A stretch of DNA of 64,000 bases from Phlebopus portentosus (lineage: Eukaryota; Basidiomycota; Agaricomycetes; Boletales; Boletinellaceae): NCBI GenBank assembly GCA_037892935.1, contig JAYXKI010000020.1, forward strand, positions 310,001 through 374,000. Reading direction: 5' to 3'. Positions 48,096 through 60,100 of the stretch are shown here, in pieces; positions within the stretch are counted from its first letter, which is position 1; every line of letters begins with the position of its first letter. Both the position numbers and the translations under genes were made by a program. Below the pieces are notes generated by a model. That model was not told where the DNA came from. It searched no databases and saw only the letters and a program-made list of their open reading frames with translations.

Positions 48096-48106
48096 AATAG
48101 AAAGAC
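48096..48106 (+). promoter_or_regulatory. Self-primer binding site of copy B
   Basis: AATAGAAAGAC lies one base inside the 5' LTR end. It is complementary to 47910-47920. No TGG-initial tRNA primer site is present at this position. Confidence 0.7.
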
Positions 48107-48286
48107 CTACTCTAGGACCCGTGGTTTAACCACTCGTTCGTCGCTACTCCATGCAAGGAGACACTTCGACAGTCGACGACCGCGCCCATCCCGGATTTAT
48201 CCGAGCAACCCCTATCTTGCCCGTCGAAGTCCGATCGACTCCGACGTGACCCGATAGTATCCAAAGTATCAACAAATCACATCACC

Positions 48287-48722
48287 GTGGCTCCGACTCG
48301 CTACCAGACTCGCTACCAACCCCGTCGACGACCTTACGTGAAGTCGAAGAAGTTTGTCGTACCCTGGACAGACGTCCAAGAACAGATCCGCTTGGGTAAC
48401 ATCGACCCGAACGACATAGTCTTTGGTCGAAACAAAGAAGGCTGTCTAGTTCCTGTTCGCATCGACGGTCCAGTCCCAGACCCCTATCCCCACTATCGTC
48501 AACGTGGCGCTCAGAATCACCCTTCTCTGGAACTCTCATCAGATGTTCTCGTGGGTGACGCATAGAGTCCAGTCGTCAACTAGCATCTCCTTTATCATCT
48601 ATCTCGGGGCCTTTCGCCTGATTGTCAATTTCAAAGACGAGCCGATTATCCGAAGTCGGTCCCGTCCGAACGTCATCCCAATCCCAGTTCCACCCCCAGC
48701 CTATCAAGGTGGAACTAACTGA
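48287..48722 (+). other. Conserved overlapping leader frames of copy B
   Basis: A basic frame (48287-48565, RYQTRYQPRRRPYVK then VVPWTDVQ) has no ATG. It overlaps a second frame (48504-48722, MALRITLLWNSHQ) by about 60 nt. The second frame in turn overlaps the gag frame by about 100 nt. Copy A shows the same frames with conservative changes. They may be upstream ORFs, or exons joined to gag by splicing or frameshift. Copy C has lost most of the first frame by deletion. Confidence 0.45.
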
Positions 48723-50163
48723 CGAACAGCGGGCGGCTCTCCCGACAAACTCGAGGTGGAGTGCGTCAAAAGGACAGTACGTCGTCAGGTCGGGTGGTCA
48801 AAACTTCATCGCCTGGTGGGACGAAACCGCAAAGAAGTGGTATTCTACCAGAGGGGACAAGTCCCAGTACTGGAGAGCGAAAGAAGAAGGTGACGAAGAC
48901 GATCCTGCACCCCCTACTCCCACGCGATCAACGACTTCATTACCAGGACTGTCGGCATCGACAAGTCAAATGTCGGCTCCTCCCACAGCACCTCCGTTAT
49001 CTTTTTCCGAACCACGAGAACCGGCTCCACTCATACCAACAGACGAAGAGGAAGAAGACGAAGAAGAAGTACAAGAGATGTCGCTGACGAAAGAGTCGGT
49101 AACGGATCTTGCTACGGCGATCGCACTAGCGCTCCAAACTTCAGGCGAAGGGGCGAACCAAGGATCAAAAGCATCAAAGAAGGTCCACGTCGCCAAACCA
49201 CGAGACTTCGATGGCGAACACGACTACGTTGACTTCAAACGAGAGTTGCGTCTCTACATCTACTCATCGGAATCGGAGTTCAGGACGAACAAGAGTAAAA
49301 TTATGTTCGCCCTGTCGTACATGAAGAGTGGTGCTGCAGCCCGCTGGGCGGAAAGCTACACCAGTGGAGCAGTCGACGCCGATGGCGACTTGAAGTTCAC
49401 TGACGGCTGGGACACTTTCTTAAAAAAGCTGGACATGTCGTTCGATGACCCCACCAGATCCCAGAAGGCCTTCGAATGACTTGACGCGATGTACCAAGGA
49501 GACCTCAACGCCGATGAGTTCTTCAACAAGTTCGACATCTGTCGAGTAGATGCGGGTCTAGCAATGGAGGCGCATGACGAATGGCTGATGAGTCGCCTGA
49601 AGAGGGCCCTAAACCCCAAGGTCGTCGAAGGAGTCATGAGATTACCTATTGAACCGACGTCGTACGAGGAGTTCAAGAAGGCAGCCGTCAAAGTCGACAG
49701 GGTCGAGCGTCAGATCAGGGACCTGATGGCTGAGCGTCAACGAAAGACAATAACCGCAACAGCAACAAGGCCGGCTCCTCCGCCACCGAGACGTCCCGTG
49801 CCTTTTCAACAACCGGCTCGCCCCTACGTACCCCCGCCCCAAGATCGTCGTGACGCGACAGGAATAACGTATGGAGGCATGGGTCAGCCGATGGACCTGA
49901 TGATGAACCAGGCATGTCGTACACGTGCTTGTTACAAATGTGGTCAAGTAGGCCATTACATCAGGGAATGCCCGCGAGGCCGTGAGGCGATACGGGCCAT
50001 CATCGCAGCCTTTGTTCCAGCAGACAGAAGGGCGCTCTTCGAAGAACTTGGCCAAGCAAAGGAATCCTCCTTCAAAGAGGATGACGAGGTCGACGTGCGG
50101 GCAGTGCCCGCTGAACTGGAGGAACTAGTAGATGGCGAGGGTTTTCCGGAAGACCAGGCGTAG
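48622..50163 (+). pseudogene. gag: Copy B gag with one in-frame TGA
   Basis: The first ATG at 48622 gives an N-terminal extension before the conserved VELTDEQRAALPTN start, so initiation is uncertain. A capsid domain with a run of Glu residues (about 49045-49075) is followed by the main capsid helices and a CCHC knuckle (CYKCGQVGHYIREC, about 49930). The frame ends in an acidic tail. A TGA at 49477-49479 (FE*LDAMY) replaces Arg of copy A, and copy C has the same TGA. The frame ends with TAG at 50161, 16 nt past GGGTTTT. Confidence 0.9.
50139..50145 (+). promoter_or_regulatory. Candidate programmed -1 frameshift heptamer G GGT TTT (copy B)
   Basis: Gag codons read GAG GGT TTT CCG. A -1 slip gives [19 protein letters not shown], which leads without a stop into the protease frame. 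The gag TAG lies 16 nt downstream. Confidence 0.65.
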
Positions 50164-53100
50164 ACGTCGGAACGACTGGTCGATCTCCCAAAGGACTCTT
50201 TTCGTTGGATTTGTTAAAATATAATCGTCCTGTTGTACAATATCAAGATGCGAATATCAGTGACGGTTTCACCCTTCGAAAAATCCTTACCGACGTACTG
50301 CCAGATGAATCTGAAGATGACGACGATGACTTCAAAGTCTATGAAGATCTAATTGGCAGAAGAACAGATGCGCAAGTAGGCGAAATGAGAGAGGAGGAGC
50401 GGAATCAAACCGCTATAAAAAATGAGGTTTTGGCGGAAGTACCTTACCGCGGGAACGTTGTTGCTCAGGCGAACGTTACTGAAGCAGTGTGGGATGTGGT
50501 AGGCAGACGCGCGGCTGAGGTATGGCACGAGGGGATTGTAGACGCGGACCAATTCGTCCAGAGGGCGGGAGGAAAAGAGTTGGACGCCTTTGTTAGCATT
50601 GTACACCCAAAGGTAGCAGGCGATGATGAAGTGGATTTGTCAAACCCTCTACTCAAAGAGGAAAACTTCATCGACGCTCATGCGCTAATCAACTCGGGAT
50701 GTACAGGCTCATGCATCGACGAAGGCTTTGTCAAGCGATACGGTTTCCCCACCCAAAGGTACATTCGGCCTAGACCGGTCTTCAATGCTGACGGAACGAG
50801 CAACGAGGCTGGATTGATCAAGGAATACGTAACTGTACGAATGTTCTTTGGGAAACATGAGGAGGAGATTCGATTGGCAGTGACATCCTTAGCGTCAAGT
50901 AACATCTTCCTCGGACATGACTGGTTGACGAGGCATAACCCTGAAATTGATTGGAGGATGGGAACAGTTAATTTCACCTGTTGTCCCAATGAATGTGAGT
51001 CGTCACCATCAAGCGAGGAAATAGACGAAGAGGTAGTGAGGAATGTGCGGATGAAGGAAGCGGCAAAATGGCCACCTTACCTGGAGGAATACGCTGACGT
51101 CTTTAGTGAGGAATCGTTCGAACGCTTACCAAACCACCGAACGTGGGACCACGCTATTGACTTGAAACCGGACTTCAAACCCAGCGATTGCAAGGTTTAC
51201 CCGTTGTCGCCGAAGGAACAAGAGGCGATGAAAGAGTTCATAGAGGAGAACCTAGCATCTGGACGTATCCGACAGTCGAAATCCCCGATGGCGTCCCCAT
51301 TCTTCTTTATCAAAAAGGAAGATGGGAGCTTACGAGCGATCCAATACTATCGAAAGCTCAACGAAGGGACGATTAAGAACAAATACCCGTTGCCGTTGAT
51401 AAATGAGCTCATCGATAAGGTCAAGGATGCAAAATACATTACGAAGCTCGACGTTCGCTGGGGGTACTACAACATCCGGATCCGCGAGGGAGACGAATGG
51501 AAGGCAGCGTTTCGGACAAACTTAGGCCTATTCGAACCCACGGTCATGTTCTTCGGCTTGTGTAATGCGCCAGCGACGTTCCAAGGCTTTATGAACGATA
51601 TCTTTCGGGAGCTAATTCATGAGGGTGTCGTCATCATTTACCTCGATGACATCCTCATTTTCTCGAATGATCTGGAAGAACATCGCCAACGCACCAAACG
51701 AGTCTTTGAGATTCTGCGTCAAAACGGACTTTTCCTGAAGCCACAGAAATGTGAGTTCGAAGTTGATACGGTCAAATATCTTGGACACATCATCGGTAAA
51801 GGCGAGGTTCGGATGGATCCGAAGAAGACGACAGCGGTTCAGGAGTGGCCAATCCCGCGAAACGTCCACGAACTGCAACAATTCCTGGGACTAGGGAATT
51901 GGTTGCGACGATTCGTAAAGGACTATAGCGCGCTCGTTAAACCCCTGATGATGCTAACAGGTAAGGTGGAATGGAAGTGGGGCAAAGATGAGCAGGCGGC
52001 GTTTGAGGAGTTGAAGTGTCGTTTGAGTAGTCCTCCCGTGTTAGCGATACCCAACAACGAGGATCCTTTCCGTGTAGAAGCGGATGCGTCGGATTTTGCG
52101 ACTGGTGGAGTCCTTCTACAGAAACAAGACGGCAAATGGAAGGTGATCGCTTATCGGTCGTCAACATTCCTAGAGGCAGAACAAAATTATGAGATTTACG
52201 ACAAGGAAATGCTCGCCATCGTTCAAGCCCTAAAGGAATGGCGACAATATCTCCAAGGAGCCAACCAACCCTTTGAGGTATGGACGGACCATGCGAATCT
52301 AACGTACTTCCGATCGCCGCAGAAGTTAAATCGTCGACAAGCTCGTTGGCGACTTGATTTAGCTGAATTCGACTTCACATTAGTACATAAACCAGGGAAG
52401 ACGTTGGGCAAGGCTGACTTATTGTCGCGTCGGGCGGACTACAACAAGGGCGAACGAGATAATGAGGGCGTCACGTTCATCAGGGACGAATGGCTGGTCA
52501 GGGGAGTGGTGGAAACCTTGAGAGACGTGCTAATCGAAAAGATTCGAAAGGCACAAGCAGAGTTGAAAGAGGAAGAGAGACCGACGAACTTAGTGTTCGT
52601 AGATGGGTTGTGGAAAAGGGAGATGACGGTCAAGCTCTCAAGGACGAAGACAAAGAAGTTTCAAAACGTTTTCGTGCCAACGAGCGTAAGGGAGGAAGTG
52701 ATGAGGGAGTGTCACGACTCGACGTTGGCAGGTCACCCAGGAGCAAACAAGACCGTTGCACTAGCAAACAGAGGTTTTTGGTGGCCTAACATGTACGTCG
52801 ATGTCAGGAATTACGTACGAGGATGTGATCGTTGTCAACGGACGAAGGCTCTAAGGACAATGAGAGCAAAGGTTTTGCACCCTAACGAGGTGCCGGAGGC
52901 GCCATGGCAAATTGTCACAGTCGACCTAATCGGAGAGTTGCCGGAGTCAAATGGATTTAACGCGATTTGCGTGGTAGTCGACCGCTTCAGCAAACAAATC
53001 CATGCGATACCAACAACGACGAAATTGACAGCAGAAGGGATGGCCAGGATTTATAGGGACCACGTCTTCCGGTTGCACAGTTTACCTCGAAAGATTATCC

Positions 53101-54068
53101 ACAACCGAGGAGTACAATTCGATGCAAAGATGATGAGGGAGCTGTACAAACTCCTTCACATCGAAGGCAATCCGTCAACAGCGTACCATCCTCAAACGGA
53201 CGGACAAACAGAATGAGTTAATCAAGAACTCGAACAGTACCTTCATCTGTACGTCAATCATCGACAATCGGACTGGGCAGACTGGCTGGCTCTCGCAGAA
53301 TTCGCATACAATAACCGTGAACATTCCGCGATGAAGCTATCTCCCTTCTTCGTCAATACAGGAAGACACCCCTTAGACTTCAAGGGGATTGAAACAACAT
53401 CATCGAACCTGTCAGCAGAAGAGTTTGCCAAGCATGTCAAGGAGGTGCACGAACTCGCCCAAGGCAACCTGACCCAGGCCAATGAAGACATGAAGCGTTT
53501 CTACGATCATCATGCGGGAAAGTCGGTAGCCTATGAGGTGGGACAAAAGGTCTTCTTAGATGGCCGGAACATTAAGACGATCCGACCGACGAAGAAGATG
53601 GATGACAAATGGTTTGGGCCATTCGAGGTTGTGGAAAAGGTGGGAGCGAGCGCATACAAGTTGAGAATTCCAAAGACATGGAAACACGTTCACCCCGTCT
53701 TTAACGAGATTCTGCTCAAACCGGCCATTCAACCGTCCTTCGAATCACAAAAGAAGCCGTCTCCACCCCCACCAGTGATCATTGATGAACACGAAGAGTA
53801 TGAGGTTGAAGAAATACTCAACTCACATCTACATAGAGGAAGGCTCCAATTCTTAGTCAAGTGGGTAGGATATGAGGAAGCGACATGGCAACCGGAATCC
53901 GACGTTAAGGATAATGCGCAGGAATCAATCCAAGAGTTTTATCGCAAACATCCTGGAGCTCCACGAAAGCTAACAATACCTCAACAAAGCATGCGAGCAT
54001 TGTATAGGTTCACGTCGTCGGAAGGATTACGTGGTTGGTCGGGACGCCCAACCTTGAGAGGGGGGTGA
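50146..54068 (+). pseudogene. pol: Copy B pol: protease, RT, RNase H, integrase, chromodomain
   Basis: The frame follows gag in -1 and ends with TGA at 54066-54068, abutting the 3' LTR. Protease shows NSG instead of DSG (codon 50691-50693). RT has YLDD at 51639-51650. RNase H has EADAS, YDKEML and WTDHAN. Integrase keeps the HHCC module (CHDSTLAGH...CDRC) and the first Asp (VDLIGEL), but the second Asp is Asn (HNRGVQF, 53103-53105). A TGA at 53214-53216 (QTE*VNQELEQ) cuts the integrase before its Glu. The rest is in phase and ends in a chromodomain (YEVEEIL, FLVKWVGY, TWQPE; about 53795-53945), which in chromoviruses directs integration to heterochromatin marks. Confidence 0.93.
54056..54065 (+). 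promoter_or_regulatory. Polypurine tract of copy B
   Basis: GAGAGGGGGG lies just upstream of the 3' LTR and within the last codons of pol. It is expected to prime plus-strand DNA. Copy C has the equivalent GAGAGGGGG at 61055-61063. Confidence 0.7.
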
Positions 54069-54562
54069 TGTAAGGACTCGAACATTTTCTTTCATTTTCT
54101 TTCATTTTCTTTCATTTTCTTTTATTTTCTTATATCATCTCTCGCTTTATTTTAATTTACTCCACCCTTCTTTTACATTACTAATCCTCATTTACTAATT
54201 CCGTTCTCTCCGTCGTGGCTTATTCATCCTCAGTCATCAGCCATGACTAAATCCGCTCCTTCCGACCATAACGCTCACTAATCACTCCACTATTTGACAT
54301 GTGACTTTCCTATTAGAGTAGATCCTTCACGCGCTCGAAGTCTATATAAGTAGATAGTTTGACTCTTTCGTTTCCTTGTCTTTCTATTCTACTTACCTTC
54401 ACTTCGACATAGGTATCTACTCTTGTATTAATAGTTTATTGAAATTCTACTTACCTTCACTTCGACATAGCGTGCGTATAGCCCGGCAACTCGCGTTAGC
54501 CAGTTGTTTGTTGTTGTGTTGGCCGCCTCGAGACCGACGCCCGTTAGTCTCGCCGCCTAACA
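54069..54562 (+). repeat. 3' LTR of copy B
   Basis: It is 494 bp and matches the 5' LTR except for four transitions that I could see. It is followed by the target duplication GTAAT. Confidence 0.95.
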
Positions 54563-54578
54563 GTAATTTCACCACCGG

Positions 54579-54699
54579 GTGGGCGATCAGTGGGCGATCA
54601 GCGGGTGATCAGTGGGCCATTCACTGCATTCAGTGGGCGATCAGCAGGACATTAAGTGGGTGATCTGCAGGTGATCTGTGGGTGATCACTGGGTGATCA
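54579..54699 (+). repeat. Array of about eleven 11-bp GTGGGCGATCA-like units
   Basis: Units are mostly exactly 11 bp, for example GTGGGCGATCA twice in a row at 54579-54600, then GCGGGTGATCA and GTGGGTGATCT. Two units are 12 and 9 bp. The array belongs to the locus into which copy B inserted, just right of its duplication. No gene is present up to 54899. Confidence 0.75.
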
Positions 54700-54899
54700 A
54701 TGTGGCGGGCGATGAACGGGCAGAAAGAAATTTATTACATATAATCTCATCTCAACTTCTTTCATTGCTGGTAATTTTAGTGCTAGTTGTTTCCTTTGTT
54801 CTATGCTGTCTTCTCTTCTATTTGCTGTTTACATTCGCATTGCATTGATCATCACATTTACTCTGTATGCCCATTTTATGTTGTGGAATTCGTACAAGC

Positions 54900-55318
54900 T
54901 GTAAGGACTCAAACATTTTCCTTTTCTTTTCTTATGTCATCATTTATTTTAATATTCTTTTTCCTTTTCTTTTATTTTTCTTGTTGTGTATTCATCCATT
55001 TGCTGGAACATTCCACAACGTTCTATCATGCTCACTAATCATCCCATTCCTTGTCATGTGACTTCCCATTAGAGTAGACCTTTCCCACGCTTGAAGTCTA
55101 TATAAGTAGATAGTTTGACTCTTTCGTTCCTTGTCTTTCTATTCTACTTACCTTCACTGCGACATAGGTATCTACTCTTGTATTATTAGTTTACTGTATT
55201 CTACTTACCTTCACTGCGACATAGCGTGTGTATAGCCCGGCAACTCGCGTTTAGCCAGTTGTTTGTTGTTTGTGTTGGCCGCCTCGAGATCAACACTCGT
55301 TAGTCTCGCCGCCTAACA
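54900..55318 (+). repeat. 5' LTR of copy C
   Basis: It runs from TGTAAGGACTC to CGCCTAACA. It contains two copies of a TTCTACTTACCTTCACTGCG segment with TATATAAG upstream, and the self-primer donor GTCTTTCTATT at 55133-55143. Confidence 0.93.
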
Positions 55319-55319
55319 T

Positions 55320-55330
55320 AATAGAAAGAC
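55320..55330 (+). promoter_or_regulatory. Self-primer binding site of copy C
   Basis: AATAGAAAGAC is fully complementary to 55133-55143. It is preserved although the rest of the copy is strongly mutated. Confidence 0.65.
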
Positions 55331-55711
55331 CTACTCTTGGACCCGTAGTTTAACCACTTGTTCATCGCTACTCCACGCAGGAGACACATCGACAGTCAAC
55401 GACCGCGCCCATCCCAGATTTATCCGAGCAACCCCTATCTTGCCCATCAAGGTCTGATTGACTTTGACGTGTCCCGATAGTTTCCGAAACAACCAATCCT
55501 CCAACCGTGGCACTCCGAATCACCCTTCTGTGGAACTCGCATCAGACGTTCTCTTAGGTGACTCACAGAGTCCAATCATCATCAAGTATCTCATTCATCA
55601 TCTACCTCGGGGCCTTCCGGCTAGTCATCAATTTCAAAGATGAGCCGATCATCCGAAGTCAGTCCTATCTGAACACCATCCCGATCCCCGTTCTACCCCC
55701 AGCCTATCAAG

Positions 55712-57154
55712 GTGGATCTAACTGACGATCAGCAGGCAGCCCTCCCAACAAACACTAGGTGGAGCGTGTCGCGAGGACAGTACATCGTCAAGTCGGGCGA
55801 TCAAACCTTCACTGCTTGGTGGGATGAGACTGCAAAGAAGTGGTACTCCACCAGGGGGGACAAGTCCCAATATTGGAGAGCAAAACAAGAGGGCGATGTA
55901 GATGACCTCACACCCCCTACCCCCACACGATCAATGGCTCCATTACCAGGGCTATCAACATTGACAGGTCAGACGTCAGCTCCACCCATAGCACCTTTGT
56001 TGTCTTTCACCGAACCACGAGAGCCTGCTCCGCTCGTACCAACAGACAAAGAAGAGGAGGATGAAGAAGAAGAACAAGAGATGTCACTATCGAAAGAATC
56101 AGTAACGGACCTTGCTATGGCAATCGTGCTAGTGCTCCAAGTGGCAGGAGAAGGAACGAGCCAAGGATCAAAGTCGAACAAGGTTCATGTCGCCAAGCCC
56201 TGAGACTTTGATGGTGAGCACAGATATGTTGACTTCAAACAAGAGCTGTGCCTATATGTTTATGCATCGGAGTCGGAGTTCAGGATGAGCAAGGCGAAGA
56301 TTATGTTTGCTCTATCATACATGAAGAGCGGTGCTGCAGCAAGCTGGGCAGAAAGCTACATAAGTGGCACAATCGATGAACATGGTAGAATGGCATTCAA
56401 GGACACTTGGGATGCTTTCCTAAAGAAACTCGATACCTCGTTCGATGACCCGGCCCGCTCTCAGAAAGCCTTTGAATGACTCGATGCGATGTATCAGGGC
56501 GACCTCAATGCCAACAAATTCTTCAACAAGTTCGACATTTGTCGAGTAGATGCTGGACTGGCTACAGAAGCTCATGATGAATGGCTGATGAGTCGTTTGA
56601 AACGAGCATTAAACCCGAAAGTAGTTGAAGGTATTATGCACCTACCCAACGAACCAACAACGTATGAGGAATTCAAGAAGGCCGCAGTCAAGGTTAACAG
56701 AGTCGAGCGCCAGATTAGGGATCTGATAGCCAAACACCGGAGGAAGACGATCAGCTTGACAATTATGAAACCAGCACCGCCACCAGTGAAATGTCCAGCG
56801 CCACCTCAACAAGCAACTCATCCTTTCGTCCCTCCCGCCCAAGATCATCGTGATGTGACTGGAGTAACATACGGGGGCCTAGGTCAGCCGATGGACGTGA
56901 TGATGAACCAGGCACATCGCACGTGTGCTTGCTATAAGTGTGGTCAAGTGGGCCACTACATCCGGGAATGCCCACGAGGTTGCGAAGTGATACGTGCAAT
57001 CATTGCGGCATTTGTGCCAGAAGACAGGAAAGCACTACTCGAAGAGCTCGGCCAAGCAAAGGAATCTTCCTTCAGCAATGTCGATGTGCGAGCAGTGCCG
57101 ACTGAGCTGGAAGAACTCATAGACGGCGAGGGTTTTCCGGAGGACCAGGTGTAG
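55712..57154 (+). pseudogene. gag: Copy C gag, two nonsense codons
   Basis: It is homologous to copy B gag, with the conserved start VDLTDDQQAALPTN and a CCHC knuckle (CYKCGQVGHYIREC). TGA at 56201-56203 stands at an Arg codon of copy B, and TGA at 56477-56479 is the stop shared with copy B. The overlap heptamer GGGTTTT is intact at 57130-57136. TAG ends the frame at 57154. Confidence 0.9.
57130..57136 (+). promoter_or_regulatory. Candidate programmed -1 frameshift heptamer G GGT TTT (copy C)
   Basis: Gag codons GAG GGT TTT CCG are as in copy B. The pol frame opens in -1 and continues into [11 protein letters not shown]. Confidence 0.55.
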
Positions 57155-60100
57155 ACGTCGGGATGACTGGTTGGTTCCCTAAAGGACTCTTTTTGTTGGA
57201 CTCGTTAAAATATAATTGTCCTGTTGTACAATACCAAGATGCGAATATCAGTGACAGTTTTACCCTTCGAGAACTCCTTACCGATGTGATACCTGATAAA
57301 CCTGAAGTGGACAACGATGACTTCGACATCTACACAGATTTGTTGGTTAGAAAAGTGAATGTGCAAGCAGGTGATTCAAATGAGCTTAGAGTGGAAGAGC
57401 GGAATCAAACCGCTATAAAAAATGAGGTTGAGGCGGAAGCACCTTACCGCGAGAACGTTGTTGCTCAGGCGAACAATACTGAAGCAGTGTGGGATGTGGT
57501 TGGCAGATGCGCAGCTGAGGTATAGCGCGAGGGCATAGTGGATGCAGATCAATTCATCCAGAGGGTGGGAGGAAAAGAGTTGGACGCCTTCATTAGCATC
57601 GTAAATCCAAAGGTAGCGGGTGATGACGAAGTAGACTTGTCAAACCCTCTACTTGAAGAGGAAAACTTCATCGATGCTCATGCGCTAATCGACTCGGGAT
57701 GCACGGGCTCATGTATCAATGAAGGCTTTGTCAAATGGTACGGCTTCCCCACTCAAAGGTACATTCGACCCAGACTGGTCTTTAATGCGGATGGGACAAG
57801 CAACGAGGGTGGATTGATCAAGGAATACGTGATTGTACAGATGTTCTTTGGGAAACATGAGGAAGAGATTCGATTGGCGGTAACATCCTTAGCATCGAGC
57901 AACATCTTCCTCGGACATGACTGGTTGACAAAGCACAATCCTGAAATCAATTGGAGAGCGGGGACAGTTAAGTTCACACATTGCCCTGACAAATGCGACT
58001 CATCATCCTTGAGTGAGGAGATAGACGAAGAGTTTGTGAGAAATGTGCGGATGAAGGAAGCAGCAAAGTGGCCACCTTACCTGGAAGAGTATGTGGACGT
58101 CTTTAGTGAGGAATCGTTTGAACATCTGCCGAATCACTGAATGTGGGACTATGCTATAGACGTGAAGCCGGATTTCAAGCCCAGCGATTGCAAGGTTTAT
58201 CCATTGTCGCCGAAGTAACAAGAGGCGATGAAGGAGTTCATAGAGGAAAACCTAGCATCAGGACGTATCCGACAGTCAAAATCCCTAATGGCATCTCCAT
58301 TCTTCTTTATCAAGAAGGAAGATGGGAGCTTATGAGCGATCCAAGACTATCGAAAGCTCAATGAAGGAACGGTCAAGAATAAGTACCCGTTGCTACTGAT
58401 AAATGAGCTCATCGATAAGGTCAAAGATGCGAAGTATATCATGAAGCTCAACGTTCATTGGGGATACTATAACATTCGGATCCGCGAAGGCGATGAATGG
58501 AAGGCAGCATTCAGGACAAACTTAGGTTATTTGAACCAACGGTCATGTTTTTCGGGTTGTGCAACGCACCAGCGACTTTCCAAGGATTCATGAACGATAT
58601 CTTTTGAGAACTAATCTATGAGGGTATTGTTATCATTTACCTCGACGACATCCTCATTTTCTTGAACAATCTGGAGGAACATTGCAAGCACACCAAACGA
58701 GTCTTTGAGATCCTTCACCAAAACAGACTTTTCCTGAAACTGCAGAAATGTGAGTTTGAGGTCGATACAGTTAAGTATCTCAGACACATCATCGGTAATG
58801 GTGAGGTTCGAATGGATCCGAAAAAGACGGCAGCAGTTCAAGAGTGGCCGATCCCATGGAACGTTCACAAACTGCAACAATTCCTGGGACTAGGGAATTG
58901 GTTGTGACGATTCATAAAGGACTATAGCTCTGTCGTTAAACCACTGATGGTGCTGACAGGAAAGGTGGAATGGAAGTGGGGAGAGGAGGAACAACGAGCA
59001 TTCGAAGAGTTGAAGGGTCAGTTGAGTAGTCCTCCAGTTCTAGCCATACCGAATGAGGAGGGTCCTTTCCGGGTCGAAGCAGATGCGTCGGACTTTGCGT
59101 CTGGAGGAGTGCTCCTTTAGAAACAAGACGACAAGTGGAAGGTGATAGCCTATCAATCGTCGACCTTCTTGGAGGCCGAACAAAATTATGAGATCTATGA
59201 CAAAGAGATGCTCACAATCGTTCAAGCTCTTAAGGAATGGCGACAATACCTCCAAGGAGCCAAGAGACCCTTTGAAGTGTGGACCGATCATGCAAACTTG
59301 ACGTATTTCTGATCGCCTCAAAAGTTGAATTGTCAACAAGCTCGTTGGCAACTTGACTTAGCCGAATTCGACTTCACGTTAGTACACAAGCCAGGGAAGA
59401 TGTTGGGCAAGGCTGACATATTGTCACGTCGGGCTGACTACAACAAGGGTGAATAGGATAATGAGGACGTCACGTTCATCAGAGACGAATGGCTGGTCAG
59501 AGGGGTGGTAGAGACGTCAAGAGACGTGCTGATCAAGAAGACTCAAAAGGCACAAATGGAGTTGAGTGAGGAAGAGAGACCGGCGAACTTAGTGTTTGTG
59601 GACGGGTTGTGGAAGAAGGAAGTGACGGTTAAGCTCTCGATGACGAAGACCAAGAAATTCCAAAACTTTTTCATACCGATGAGCGTGAGGGAGGAAGTAA
59701 TGAGAGAGTGCCACGACTCGACATTGGCAGGCCACCCAGGAGTGAACAAGATAGTTGCACTGGCAAACAGAAGTTTCTGGTGGCCTAACATGTACGTCGA
59801 TGTCAGGAGCTACGTGCGGGGATGTGATCATTGTTAGTGAACGAAGGCCCTCAGGACAACAAGGGCAAAGGTTTTGCACTCGAATGAGGTGCCGGAGGCG
59901 CCATGGCAAGTTGTCACGGTCGACCTGATCGGAGAATTGCCAGAGTCAAATGGGTTTAATGCAATCTGTGTTGTAGTCGACCGCTTCAGCAAACAAATTC
60001 ATGTGATACCAACGATGACGAAACTGATGGCAGAAGGAATGGCGAGGATTTACAGGGACCATATCTTCTGGTTGCACGGGTTACCTTGAAAGATCATTCA

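Larger units (their letters stand above)
47601..54562 (+). mobile_element. Chromovirus copy B, complete Tf1/sushi-like retrotransposon (6,962 bp)
   Basis: Both LTRs are 494 bp (TGTAAGG...CTAACA), and the element is flanked by the 5-bp duplication GTAAT (47596-47600 and 54563-54567). Order is LTR, self-primer site, leader, gag, -1-frame pol with chromodomain, polypurine tract, LTR. I counted four LTR differences, all transitions (about 0.8%). ORFs are long, but gag and pol each carry one TGA, and two catalytic Asp codons have become Asn, so it cannot move by itself. Confidence 0.96.
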
